Assembly (NCBI GenBank): GCA_025677815.1
Contig: JAIXMP010000008.1
Coordinates: 1,426,001-1,490,000, forward strand
Length of the DNA: 64,000 nt
From: Phascolomyces articulosus
Lineage: Eukaryota; Mucoromycota; Mucoromycetes; Mucorales; Lichtheimiaceae
Direction of reading: 5' to 3'
The notes beneath the pieces are model-generated. The model had not been told where the DNA came from. It searched no databases and worked only from the letters and a program-made list of their open reading frames with translations. Made by a program: the position numbers and the translations under genes. Positions 47,216 to 57,584 of this stretch are shown here, one piece after another; within the stretch, counting starts at the first letter, position 1, and each line of letters begins with the position of its first letter.

Positions 47216-47701
47216 GTACTCAGTCTCATACCTTTATAAATGATATATGTAGATATATGTATTGGAATAATTATTCTTTCGTTTTACCTGTCATTACTAT
47301 TACCATTTAAATTCGACAAATTTGATCATCTTAGAAAATACCATCAATCTAGGTATAATATTTCTGCAGAAATAGAAATGTTTGTGATTTAACATATCCA
47401 TACGTAGGCGGCATTGAACAATGTATAAGATGGTGCTTTTATAAAATATATTTGTATTTTTTTATAAGTGTGATACCGATGCCACTCATACTCTCGCTGA
47501 ATTCCACCATCTCTACAGTCTTTCAAGAAAATGACCGTATCAATTTGAATTTCAAGCAGATTATTCAATGGCTTAAAACGCTAAGTGTAGCATGTATACA
47601 CAGTCACGGTTATTGTTTCTTGTAGATGCGATATTCTACTTCAGAAATGGAATCATTCATGCAGTATACTGTACCGAAATTAAACAGTTGTTCGAGAACA
47701 C

Positions 47702-48040
47702 TTAGCTGAAATTTGAAGAGTTTGGGTTTATTTGGATGATCATTAATAGGAGTAGATAGTGGACCGGGTCAAATGAATACTCGTTGGGTTTTTCACCTAA
47801 AACTAATGAGGTCGATGATGATGAAGGCATAAAAGGGAGAGGAGTATGTGAAGTGTCAGCAGGTATTATTTCGTCACTTGAAGTAACAGTTACTTTGCCG
47901 GGTTACATTAAATCTCTCACTGTAAACGTGTTTGCTATCGTCTGTCGCTCATTGATTGCTGATGGTAATGCTAATTCTTGAATTTGTTGAAATTTCTGTG
48001 TGTTTGCTGGTGGGGATTCATTTAATTTCCGGCCGATACT
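47702..48040 (-). pseudogene. Open frame with one internal stop, probable relic
   Basis: The minus-strand frame runs 113 codons with a single TAA (47905-47903) dividing it. Composition is protein-like on both sides: before the stop ESPPANTQKFQQIQELALPS and NTFTVRDLM; after it PGKVTVTSSDEIIPADTSHT and a Ser-rich stretch. No start codon context or family recognised. It lies beside the gag-like fragment and may belong to the same or another decayed element. Confidence 0.3.
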
Positions 48041-48682
48041 TTAAATTATTTATAGTTAGGGGAGGTAGCTATTGTTATTGCTGAACAAGAATTGTACATT
48101 AAGCAACACATTTGCTTATTATGTACTATTCTAAGAAAAAAATTGAACAAAACGAGGTCAAAGTAGCAATAATACACTTATTTGAATAGAAGACGAAAAA
48201 GATGCACTAAATATCAAACTAACTTTTTTTGTAACATTCAAAGGATGTGTCTTAATCTTCTTTATTTTTCGTCATATCAATATACTAAAGAATACATTTA
48301 TGCTTGCATAAGTATGCATTCTTACATCTGGACCAAAAGAAAATTTGATCATCAATATTGCTCCAGCAAATATTTGATGTCGGTTTAACCGCAATAAATA
48401 TAATATTTATGATATGTTCTCATTAATTGGGGATATACTATAAATCCTACTCAAATCATTGTTAGGTTCTTTCATAAGCCATCAATGTATATTTATTGCC
48501 TGAGAATGAACATTTTGTTATATTAAGTTTTACATGTAATTTCTATACAAATACTTCATAGATGCATAAATGTTGTGTAACAAAGAGTGGTAAGGCCGAG
48601 ATGACATCAGCCACAGTCATCCGTGCTTAATTACAAATAGATCATTACTTCATTGTTTACAAAGTTAAACGATCTTATTTAT
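48041..48682. other. Intergenic, AT-rich
   Basis: 642 nt with no recognisable gene or repeat; 3' flank of the molybdenum cofactor gene. Confidence 0.4.
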
Positions 48683-51249
48683 TTATACATTTGTAGGGTT
48701 TAATTGACCAATAAGGACGCAAGGTACTGTATCTCCCTTTAATAATTTTTGTTTTTCCTCTGTCCAAGCTGGTAATTTAAGCAAACCATTTGCTTGACGT
48801 AAACTAAGCATTCTACTGCTACGCTGGCCACCTGTCGAATCTGCAATGAATTTGCTACCAGATACAGATATCCTTACTCGATGATATTCTGGACGAGGGT
48901 CCAAGGAAACGTCATTTGTAATCTATCATTTCATCCAAAAGCGGTTTCATGGTAAGTAAACTTTCTAGCAATCTAATTCAATTTTCAGTGCTATTTACTA
49001 ATATGGGAATTCACCTCAACTGGGATGACAGGGTTTGCGTATTGAGGATAGCCAGCCATCTTTCGGAGACCTGGGAGTACAAACAGATAGAATGTAACAG
49101 TGGCAGAAGCAGGATTTCCAGGCAATGCAAAAATGAGCTTATTATCTGCTTCCCTTGTGGCAAATGTTGTTGGTTTTCTATTATATTTATTATGATATAG
49201 TATTTATTAAAAATAGTTCATCTCATATTCATATCTCCTTCTTTGCCATCTCTATCTCCATAACCCTTTCCTTTCTCCTTTTTAAATTTAGTCACCAACG
49301 ATTTTATTTTACCCTGGCTTCATTTTAACTCGACCAAAATGAACTTTTGCACCAATTTTTTGTTCTAGTACAGGCTTCATAAAATCGGCTTCACCCATAG
49401 ATACACCGCCTGTTGTAATAAGAACATCCACCTGATCCAAAGCTTCCTGTAAGCGAGATTCAATATCCTGCACCTTATCTTTTATAATCCCCAAATCCAC
49501 AGCTTCAAATCCTGCAGTCTTGATAGCACCTAACAACGTAATTCTGTTCGTATCACGAATTTCACCCTGTTTTAATTCGGCCGTGCTGACATGATCCACA
49601 ACTTCGTTACCAGTCGATAATACACCTACACGTGGTTTACGGTATACGTTGACGTTTCGTATACCTACGGAAGCCAAGACTCCAAGTTCTCCACCTACCG
49701 TAGATATGGTTTGTCCCTTGTAACCTACTTCTGTACCAATCTCACAATCACTTCCAATTTCACGAATATTTTCACCACTGGATGTTTTGACCAAAATTTC
49801 GACACGTTTTTCTTCTTTGCCATCTTCTGATGCTTCAATAAGGCGAGTGTCTTCGACCATTACAACGGCATCCATGCCAGCGGGAACCATTCCTCCAGTG
49901 GCGATACGAACTATATGATCTGCAGGAATTTGAGCCGTTAAGGATGATGGATCGTTGTCACTAGCTAGTGAGACAGATCCAACGATATAGACGCCAGGAC
50001 TTTGGGAGGCTGCTCATTCCCCGAATATATTAAGTTAATATGCATTTTTTTTTTAAAAAAATAGTAATAAACACAATTGTTTCTTATTTACCACGAACAG
50101 CATAGCCATCGACGATAGACGCACGATAACCAGGAACGGCTTCCACAGCTTTGACATCCTCCGCTAATACATGACCAAGAAGTTCTTGTGATACAGGGAC
50201 CGATACAGTTTCAGTAATATGAGCATACTTTGCAACTAGGCTCTCTGCTTCATCCACAGGAATGATTGGATAAGGTGATGTTCTGGCTCGCTGAGAAACT
50301 AAATATATAAGATTGGGTATTCCCCTAACTATGAGATCTCCGATTCATCTTTTACATTTAGATTTATAATGCAAGCGTTTTTTTTTAATTTACCTGGGGC
50401 ATCCAAAGAAATAGAACGTCCCTCATGATGACCATGTGTATCGGAACGATGGACACATGAGTGGTGCCCCTTATGATGATGGTGATGTTTATGGCCATGA
50501 CCATGGTGATGCTTGTGCAGTGATGTATTTTGTTGTTGATCTTTTAATAAATCCAAACCATGGGGTAGAATATTCAAGATCGCGGATAAGTTTTCTTTGC
50601 AAGCTTTGGGACTTCCAGGAAAAGTGACAACAAGTGAATTTTTACGAATGCCTGTTACTGGTCGGGAAAGTGCAGCAAAAGGTGTAATAGCTGTTGAACT
50701 TGCTAATAATACATGTGTTATTCCGGGAGTCAAGCGATCCAAGAGTGGTATCACTGCCTAACAGCCATAGTTTATTCAGAATTATTTCTATTCAACAATT
50801 GAAAAATAAAAAAAAATACCTCTGGTGTTTGGTCGCGAGGAGCAAACCCTGTGCCTCCAGTGATAAGAACAAGATTAAGACCAATGTTATCACACCAGTG
50901 TTCGACTGTCTTTTGAATCAATGTTATTTCGTCAGGTACAATGGCCTTTTGTTGGACATTGTATTGCTGTGTTTCTGTTAACAACTCAACCAGTAATGGA
51001 CCACTTTTGTCTTTTGTTGCATTGAGTGAGGAAGTATCACTCACTGAAAACCAGTGCCACGTGAAGTAAAGCGTGTGAGTGTTGTGTATAGAAAGTTAGT
51101 GGTTTATAGTATTTGGTTGAATAATATCTTTCTATTTACCTGTCAATATTCCAACAGTAAACAGGCCAGCTATTGTAAAAAGTAGACATTATTATTATTT
51201 GAATGTTAAAATGTGAATTTAAGTATAACTTACACGCGTCAGTCGACAT
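48683..51249 (-). CDS. Gephyrin-type molybdenum cofactor synthase (MogA-MoeA fusion)
   Basis: 646-aa bifunctional enzyme: an N-terminal MogA/G-domain adenylates molybdopterin and a C-terminal MoeA/E-domain inserts molybdate. Eight exons (minus): 51249-51234, 51169-51140, 51043-50820, 50757-50394, 50298-50092, 50009-49313, 49177-49015, 48922-48683. G-domain: [58 protein letters not shown]-domain: [79 protein letters not shown] and [14 protein letters not shown]. The linker (about residues 171-204) is strikingly His-rich. Needed for nitrate reductase, sulfite oxidase and xanthine dehydrogenase-type enzymes. Complete and apparently intact. Confidence 0.95.
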
Positions 51250-51470
51250 TGTGAGAAATATTTAAGGAAGAATGATACTCCAAATAGCATTTAATCGCTG
51301 AATAAATATGCCGAACCTTTTTATTTGATGCTGCGTTCAGATCGTGTGATCCAGTTTCTTTCTGCCTTTGACAAACACTTTATACTTATTAACAAAAACC
51401 TCATTGAACAATTCAAATCTCTCAACTCTTTCTTTCTTTTTTCTTTTAAAACAACAATTCTACCATTCAC

Positions 51471-52307
51471 ATGATTCCAATAGTTGGGGTCATTATAACA
51501 ATTATACTTGTCCTGATTCCTTCGACTCCTTTATTCATCTATATTCTTGGCTGTCTACTGCCCAAAAACCATATTGTTTCACGTACCAAAGCATATAAAC
51601 GTATTACAGCAGAAAGATTATGGCAAATACTAACAGATGTTGAAGCATATCCTTCTTGGCAACCTACATTGGACCGTATCGATTGTCTGAAAAAGGAAGA
51701 GTCAGATCATATTGTATATACAGAACATACCAAACGCAACAGACGAATTACCACTACTATTGCTGTTAATGACAAAAATACATCGTCACCAGAAGTCTCG
51801 TCATCTCATCATCAACAGCAAATACTTTCACGTATTATAGAAGAAGATTCACGACAACAACAGGATAAACCAACATTTGTTGGTACTTGGACATTTCAAA
51901 TAAATAGTACAGTGGATGGGGTTATTCTCGAAATTGTAGAGGAAGGATCTATTCCACGACCGATGGTACGACTGTTAGAGTTAGTTTTATTGGGTTTTCA
52001 TCGTCGATTAGATCGTTTTTTAAAAGATTTGGGACGGAAAATCCAAGAAGAAGAGCATCGACATACTATTAAACAAAAGCCTGAAGAACAACAACCCAAG
52101 AAGATTGATGACGATGCTACAATCAGTAGTACGACGATTATCAGCCAGCCACAATCAGAATATATGGATGATGAGAATATATCATCACATGTTAAGAACA
52201 AGAATGGTACTGGTGTTACCATGGACTGCGGAGCAAGCATTGTTCAAGAAGATTGGGATTTGATGAGCGAAATTTATGAAAAACCTGCAACTGCAACCAT
52301 TGCTTGA
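51471..52307 (+). CDS. Membrane-anchored START/SRPBCC-like protein
   Basis: 278 aa, single exon. The N-terminal about 33 residues are hydrophobic (MIPIVGVIITIILVLIPSTP, then LFIYILGCLL), a signal anchor. Then comes an SRPBCC/polyketide cyclase-like fold: ITAERLWQILTDVEAYPSWQ is the typical helix-loop with a conserved W after the Val-x-x-Tyr-Pro pattern, followed by beta-strand-like segments (HIVYTEHTKRNRRITTTIAV, PTFVGTWTFQI, GVILEIVEEGSIPRP) and a C-terminal long helix (LLGFHRRLDRFLKDLGRKI). The tail (about 205-278) is polar and disordered. Such proteins bind hydrophobic ligands in a cavity; the ligand here is unknown. Divergent from the molybdenum cofactor gene with only about 220 nt between starts. 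Confidence 0.78.
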   Translation: MIPIVGVIITIILVLIPSTPLFIYILGCLLPKNHIVSRTKAYKRITAERLWQILTDVEAYPSWQPTLDRIDCLKKEESDHIVYTEHTKRNRRITTTIAVNDKNTSSPEVSSSHHQQQILSRIIEEDSRQQQDKPTFVGTWTFQINSTVDGVILEIVEEGSIPRPMVRLLELVLLGFHRRLDRFLKDLGRKIQEEEHRHTIKQKPEEQQPKKIDDDATISSTTIISQPQSEYMDDENISSHVKNKNGTGVTMDCGASIVQEDWDLMSEIYEKPATATIA

Positions 52308-52759
52308 AATCACCGAAATAATATATATATATATATTGCTATTTTTACATCATCTTATACCCTCAAACCCAATCCTTTTTTCCCCCTCAATATACAACAT
52401 TGATATATACGATGGCCCTTCATGGATGAGTGATCATGTTTGTTTTAAATTTTTGTGGAGCAAGGATAATGTTTAATATGAGAAAAGTGTATACATAACG
52501 CCACTTTTTTAAATATTGATTTGGTTTTTTTTATGCATGATAAAATAATACATAGATTTCGTTTTTAGATATAAAAAATATAATACATATATAAAAGATA
52601 TAAAAAAAATGACCATAGAATGGCTATATCAATAGTAGAGTGAATTGGATAACAATATAAATGAGAGTAGTGAGGGATGATGATAAAATGTTGTTGCGAG
52701 AGAGATAATATAATACATGAATATATAAGAGAGAGATAATATAATACATGAATATATAA
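52308..52759. other. Convergent intergenic region
   Basis: 452 nt between the START-like gene and the 52-aa membrane protein gene; AT-rich, with a 31-bp tandem duplication at its right end. Confidence 0.45.
52698..52759. repeat. 31-bp tandem duplication
   Basis: Two perfect adjacent copies (52698-52728, 52729-52759; unit begins GAGAGAGATAATATAATACA). It ends directly at the last base of the stop codon (minus) of the small membrane protein, so it lies in that gene's 3' UTR. Confidence 0.85.
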
Positions 52760-52918
52760 CTAGTGTTCAATTTGTTTTACTGTTTTTTTTCCTCCTAGAA
52801 GATAGGAAGAAGCTTGTCGATAGGCATATACAGTAAGATCAAATACAATGACCAATGTCACTGGAGCAAGTATTGCGGCCGCTAATAATTGCGATGCTTT
52901 AGCAATGAGTTCAAACAT
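52760..52918 (-). CDS. 52-aa single-span membrane microprotein
   Basis: Single-exon ORF MFELIAKASQLLAAAILAPV..., 52 aa, below the usual length cutoff. It has one clear transmembrane helix (about residues 9-31, through VTLVIVFDLTVYAYR) and a short basic C-terminus (GGKKTVKQIEH). The composition is far less AT-driven than the flanks: it includes a GCGGCCGC-containing alanine stretch. No family recognised; the size and topology resemble small organelle or ER membrane subunits. Confidence 0.6.
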   Translation of the reverse strand: MFELIAKASQLLAAAILAPVTLVIVFDLTVYAYRQASSYLLGGKKTVKQIEH

Positions 52919-54014
52919 TCTTAAAAGGAATGAGTCTTGTTACAATTGAATGAAAGAAGATAAGAAAAAGAAAAAGGACTGTAATATTATGAGGTTTTTT
53001 GGGAGAAACGGAATAAACGAAAGATGTGTATGTGTGTTTTTCTGTTGGGGTAGCATTTTAGTGTTGGCCCGTGCCTCACATACAATTCATTTTACGCGTG
53101 ATATAATACATTATTATCATGACTACTAATTTATGTATGTTCTATATATAACTTACTGTCTAATATATGCAAACTGGTTGTTTCATCATGGTCATGATGA
53201 TGAAGATGGAAGTGATGATATTAATTGACAAGTCATTTTGGGTGATAATATAAATCATCATTAATAATAATGGACATATGATCTAGCGATCTTTGTTTTC
53301 TGAATATGATTAAAAAAACAGTGGCAGATTATATATATATATATAAAAAGAACGGTCCCTTCTTCCCATCTTAAGTTAGTCGTTGTAAACGAAATTGCTA
53401 AGGGTACTAAAAAATACACATGCGTCTTGATGGGAGAGGAGTTTTGCATAATGGGTGATGGTGACACCAAAATGTACTTTGTAGTTTCAATTAATAAACA
53501 TAGCGTCCGCACATGAAACAAGCACTGAGCCTTCCTTGAACAATGTAAAAGTTCTAGAACTATGCATAATCATCTACATTTTTTATTGATGATATTAATT
53601 CGTATTTCTTTTGTTCCCATCCTTATAAATTTAACTTGTTGGTCTTATTTAAATACCACCAAAAGTATGTGGCAACAAGTATTTTTATAGAGCAAAGTTG
53701 TAACTTTTACGATTACTATAGTACATATTTAAAATTAATTTTCAAACACTATATGTTGATACTTATATCGAGTTTACAGGATCAGGAGAAAAAGATTAAT
53801 TGATAATTCTATATTATATATATATGTATGTATGTATGAATTTTTTCAGAAAGATATTTTTACGCTATAAGAACAAACAAGAATAAATATCCTTTAGAAA
53901 TTTAAAGTGTAAGTACAACCCATTGTGTTAATAAAGGTACCCAATACAATAAAAGTTTGTCTCGTTTTTTGTACCCTTTCCTATTTCTAAGTATGTTTGA
54001 CTTTACAAAGCAAA
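52919..54014. other. Gene-free AT-rich region
   Basis: 1.1 kb. The first 200 nt should hold the promoter of the 52-aa gene. The remainder has short TA runs (about 53330-53345, 53815-53835) and no coding signal. Confidence 0.4.
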
Positions 54015-54276
54015 ATATCGGTTTTTTCCTAATACCTCGCGTTCCACCATTTTTACTTTCGCCAAGCGAGAATTTCGCGCATCATGAATTTACACTTTTG
54101 CGCATAGTATAATTTCATTTTCACATTATAAGATTAGATGAAACTATACTATTCGCAGAAGTGTAAATTCATGATGCATGAAATTGAGAAATTACCCTCA
54201 GCGAAATTGAAATTCTCGCTTGGCAAAAGTAAAAATGGGGGGGGGGGAACGCGAAGTATTAGGAAAAAACCAATAT
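54015..54276. mobile_element. Foldback/MITE-like element with long imperfect terminal inverted repeats
   Basis: The outer 40 nt of both ends are inverted copies: left ATATCGGTTTTTTCCTAATA(C)..TCGCGTTCC, right (inverted) ATATTGGTTTTTTCCTAATA(C)..TCGCGTTCC. Pairing continues inward through CATTTTTACTTT.GCCAAGCG, GCATCATGAATTTACACTT and ATAGTATA.TTTCAT, leaving a loop of about 20 nt near 54135-54150. The right arm carries a roughly 32-nt insertion and a G-homopolymer (C2 in the left arm, about C9 in the right). No ORF inside. The size and structure fit a non-autonomous foldback element. Confidence 0.8.
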
Positions 54277-54715
54277 ATAAATTAACGTTATAAAACACGA
54301 ATTTGCTCCTTCAAGATAAGTATTGTGCAACCACGACTGTAATTGAAGTGTTTATCTACTGGTTTTCTGGTTGTATATCGATAAAATAATGTAACTAAAG
54401 CCATATGCACATTGGTGGTATAATATATTTTTTGGATTAAAGACTCATTTGCATCACTAATTTATATATCGTGCCATGTGCAGCATATTTGTTTTGTCCG
54501 TAGTACATTATTTAATATTATACATTTTATTGTTACGTAAATTTAATAATATCATATAAGAATTTCTTAGCGTTAGTTTTATATTGTACTATTCTTTTTA
54601 CTCAGTTTACATAAAATAAGCGCAAATAAAATAAAAAAGAGAGAAAACATTCAATAATAAACGTTTATATAATGATTGAGAGAATTTATTTTAAAAAGAA
54701 TTCAATCGCGAATTA

Positions 54716-54988
54716 TTAAGTGCATTTTCCAATTGTTCCATTGTCAGCGCAGCATTCAGAACCATCCCGCAACACATTCAAATTTTCTTCGAGAGTGCAT
54801 AAATCGCCGGAATAAGTACCAAGACCATTGCAGCATTTCTGGGTAACAGCTTGGTTTGGGCTTGTTCCACCTTCATCGTTGTAGCACCGACATCTAAAAT
54901 CGTTAGCTTGAACTGGACCGACCGTAAAAAGAGTTCCAATAACAAAGACAGTAAGAGTAGCCTTGATCAACTTGTAAAAAGGAGCCAT
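54716..54988 (-). CDS. Small secreted cysteine-rich protein
   Basis: 90 aa, single exon. A signal peptide is clear: charged N-terminus MAPFYKLIK, hydrophobic core ATLTVFVIGTLFTVG, likely cleavage after PVQA. The mature part of about 62 residues has eight cysteines in the order CxC ... CC ... C ... CC ... C (FRCRC, QKCCNG, DLCT, ECCADN, GKCT), an even number suited to four disulfides. Paired CC motifs recall small secreted effector-like or hydrophobin-like proteins, but the spacing does not match the hydrophobin pattern. It is the only gene in a 6.9-kb repeat-bearing stretch. Function unknown; secretion is well supported. Confidence 0.75.
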   Translation of the reverse strand: MAPFYKLIKATLTVFVIGTLFTVGPVQANDFRCRCYNDEGGTSPNQAVTQKCCNGLGTYSGDLCTLEENLNVLRDGSECCADNGTIGKCT

Positions 54989-57053
54989 AGGAGTGCGTTG
55001 TTGAAAAAGTTGGTGTATGCGTGTTGTAATATATGCCTATCTTGTTGATGGAATATTTTTATAATGTAGCAGGTAATTCAAATGGTTTATACGTCTAATG
55101 TATAATATTAAGAATACTTGAGGTTTTGTTGGTTGCTTATATAGTTGCCCTTTTTTTATACTCGATCGTACATCGAAAATGCAAAAGAGCCTTAAGAAAA
55201 CAAAAAACAAGGTTAAATAAATATAAAGAAACACGGAGATGTTCAAGTTTATAATTTTTTTTAACCCCCCTTCCTTACTTTTAGTATCTACAATTTAAAA
55301 AGTATACTTAACCTTTAAGTTTCTAAAGATTTAGCACATGGTTACATAAAATAATAGTGAGTATAATACTATCTGGTGGTCTGGAACAGTGAGGTTTAAA
55401 TAACCAAGATCAAGCTTTGAACTTTATATATATACATATATTATTTTTGTAATATACTATTCTAATGAAAAGAAATAAAGAAATAAAGAGTGATAACGGG
55501 GACCGTTGCCTTATTAATTGAGAAAGGCTTACGGAAAATATTTTTTATACAAGTTTATGAAAACATATGCTCCTGGGTATATATTACTAGTTACTCCTAA
55601 TAAGAAAAAAGTGTACATTATATAAATATATAAACAACAATATTTATTCTTGTAAATAAGAATTAAATTGAAAAAAGAAGTCTTTATATATATATTCAAA
55701 AACAATTGATGGAATCCATTTGTCTTTTTCGTGCATAAATATCAAAGTAATTAAAACCATGTGGATAATTGTGGTTGCTGTTATATATGCAGTGTATTAT
55801 ATATTTATTTTCTCAACAATCTATATAATGCCAGTACAAGGAGAAAAAACAATTGTTTTTACAACCGCATGGCAGATTATCTAGTCCGCAGTTATAAGAA
55901 CAATAACGGCGAGAAATAGCGGCAAGCAAGCGCACATACAAAATGTGGTACCATATAAGCGATAGATTTATTCTTTTACCTCCCTACTTTTCAAATATCA
56001 TGCTTTTTTTTAACTCAAACTGTAGATTTCATAGACCCCTATCAAAGACCCCTTTTCTTTCCATCGTGTATTCCTGCATACAACGATATTGGATCGACGA
56101 TGTGTCATCATATCACGAAGGGAATGATCTAGTGGACAAGAATAATATTACTGAAAACTGTTTAGGATTGTTGTGTCTGAGGTAGATCAGCAACTCGATA
56201 GATCTTTGTATACTATCCTTTTATTATACCAGCATTTTCAAAACTGTTGGTAATTTTACGAAGTTGTGAGAACAAGAAAAACGATAATATCTGATAATAT
56301 ATATCAATAGAAAAAAATAAATGCAGTGCTTTGACATCACAAGTCAATAAAAAAAATTCTGTTCTGGGCTAAGATTTATCACATACTGTAAAGTTTCCCA
56401 CATAAAAAGAAAAGGTTGATACATCATTGAAACTCCATATACTATTACTCTATGGGACAGTATACATGCCACTTTAGTATTACAAGGAGATAAAAAAAGA
56501 ACTTTCGTACCTCCTAATAAATAAATATAGAGTTTTATTGCATAGAATATGGTAGTATATCTATTATTCTCTCCTTTTCTACAGCAGTAATCTGATTACT
56601 AATTGATAAACCAGTATCTAACCTTCGACAATATTGTATCATTATTGTCTTTAAATCTAATTAGGTGGCTGCATATTATACCGATAGTTGTACTACATCA
56701 AAAAGTAACGATACATGTTGATGTTGCTTCATGTAAAATCATCCGCCAACTTACATGTTGAAATTTGTGTATTGTTTTTAGTATAGCGAACATGATGTAT
56801 CTCCGAACGCAAGTTTAAGGATAGTAGATAGTAGCCAAACTTGAGGAAAATATTTGGTGAAAGATGTCTGAGCATATAATGAAATTAGAGTTTTTGACTA
56901 TGGTTATACGTATTATGGAGCCTAGTGCGTAATAATTAGAAATGCTATGTATTATTCTCAATTTCAATAAAAATCAGGAACGTGACCAAATGGATTAGTC
57001 TCGTATATGCACTATGTACATTTACTGGAGTGTTTAATGGAAGTCATTATAGG
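54989..57053. other. Gene-poor AT-rich region
   Basis: 2.06 kb. The 55943-56185 ORF (80 codons, no motif) is most likely chance. No repeats recognised other than short TA runs. Confidence 0.4.
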
Positions 57054-57584
57054 TATGGTGCAAACGGCCTCAAATAGACACTTTTTTTTTTTACTTTTTT
57101 TTTCCTATTCTTTGGATTTCTAAGTTTTTTTTTTAAAAAAAATCCATCTCAGGATTTATATAGTTTAACATGTATAGAATACTAATCCTGAGACTGATTT
57201 TTGATAATCTCAATGATGATCTTGCATATGTGTTTTATAAATGGGCCTTAAAAGGGGAGCAATCTCACGATTCAACACGTTTTTGCCGCATTTTGATTCT
57301 AAAATTCTGATATGTAGCTGGTAAATTTCCATATTGGGTCCATAGATGCTTGTACATCATCAATAAATGCTTTGAATCAATTCTTATATGCTAAATATTG
57401 CCTACTATCAATTGAATAGGATTGAATTTATAGCATACAAGTAATCATATTTCAATATTCTTTCTTTTTCTATGTTAGAAACAAAGTAGTTTTATTCAGT
57501 AAAACTTTGTATCTTTACCATATTTGGACAAAAAACGGATGCATCACCCTGGAAAAATGTCTATTCAAGACCGTTTGCACCATA
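57054..57584. mobile_element. Non-autonomous Tc1/mariner-like element (MITE)
   Basis: Left terminus TGGTGCAAACGGCCTCAAAT(AGACAC) at 57056 and right terminus, inverted, TGGTGCAAACGGTCTTGAAT(AGACAT) ending at 57582. The inverted repeats match at 26 of 30 positions and are flanked by TA on both sides (57054-57055, 57583-57584), the target duplication of Tc1/mariner transposons. The 527-bp interior has no transposase ORF and contains further imperfect inverted segments (around CTCAGGATT and AATCCTGAG). Confidence 0.85.

Noticed and set aside
55943..56185. 80-codon ORF in the gene-poor region
   Set aside because: No motif, no splice context, and composition like random AT-rich DNA.
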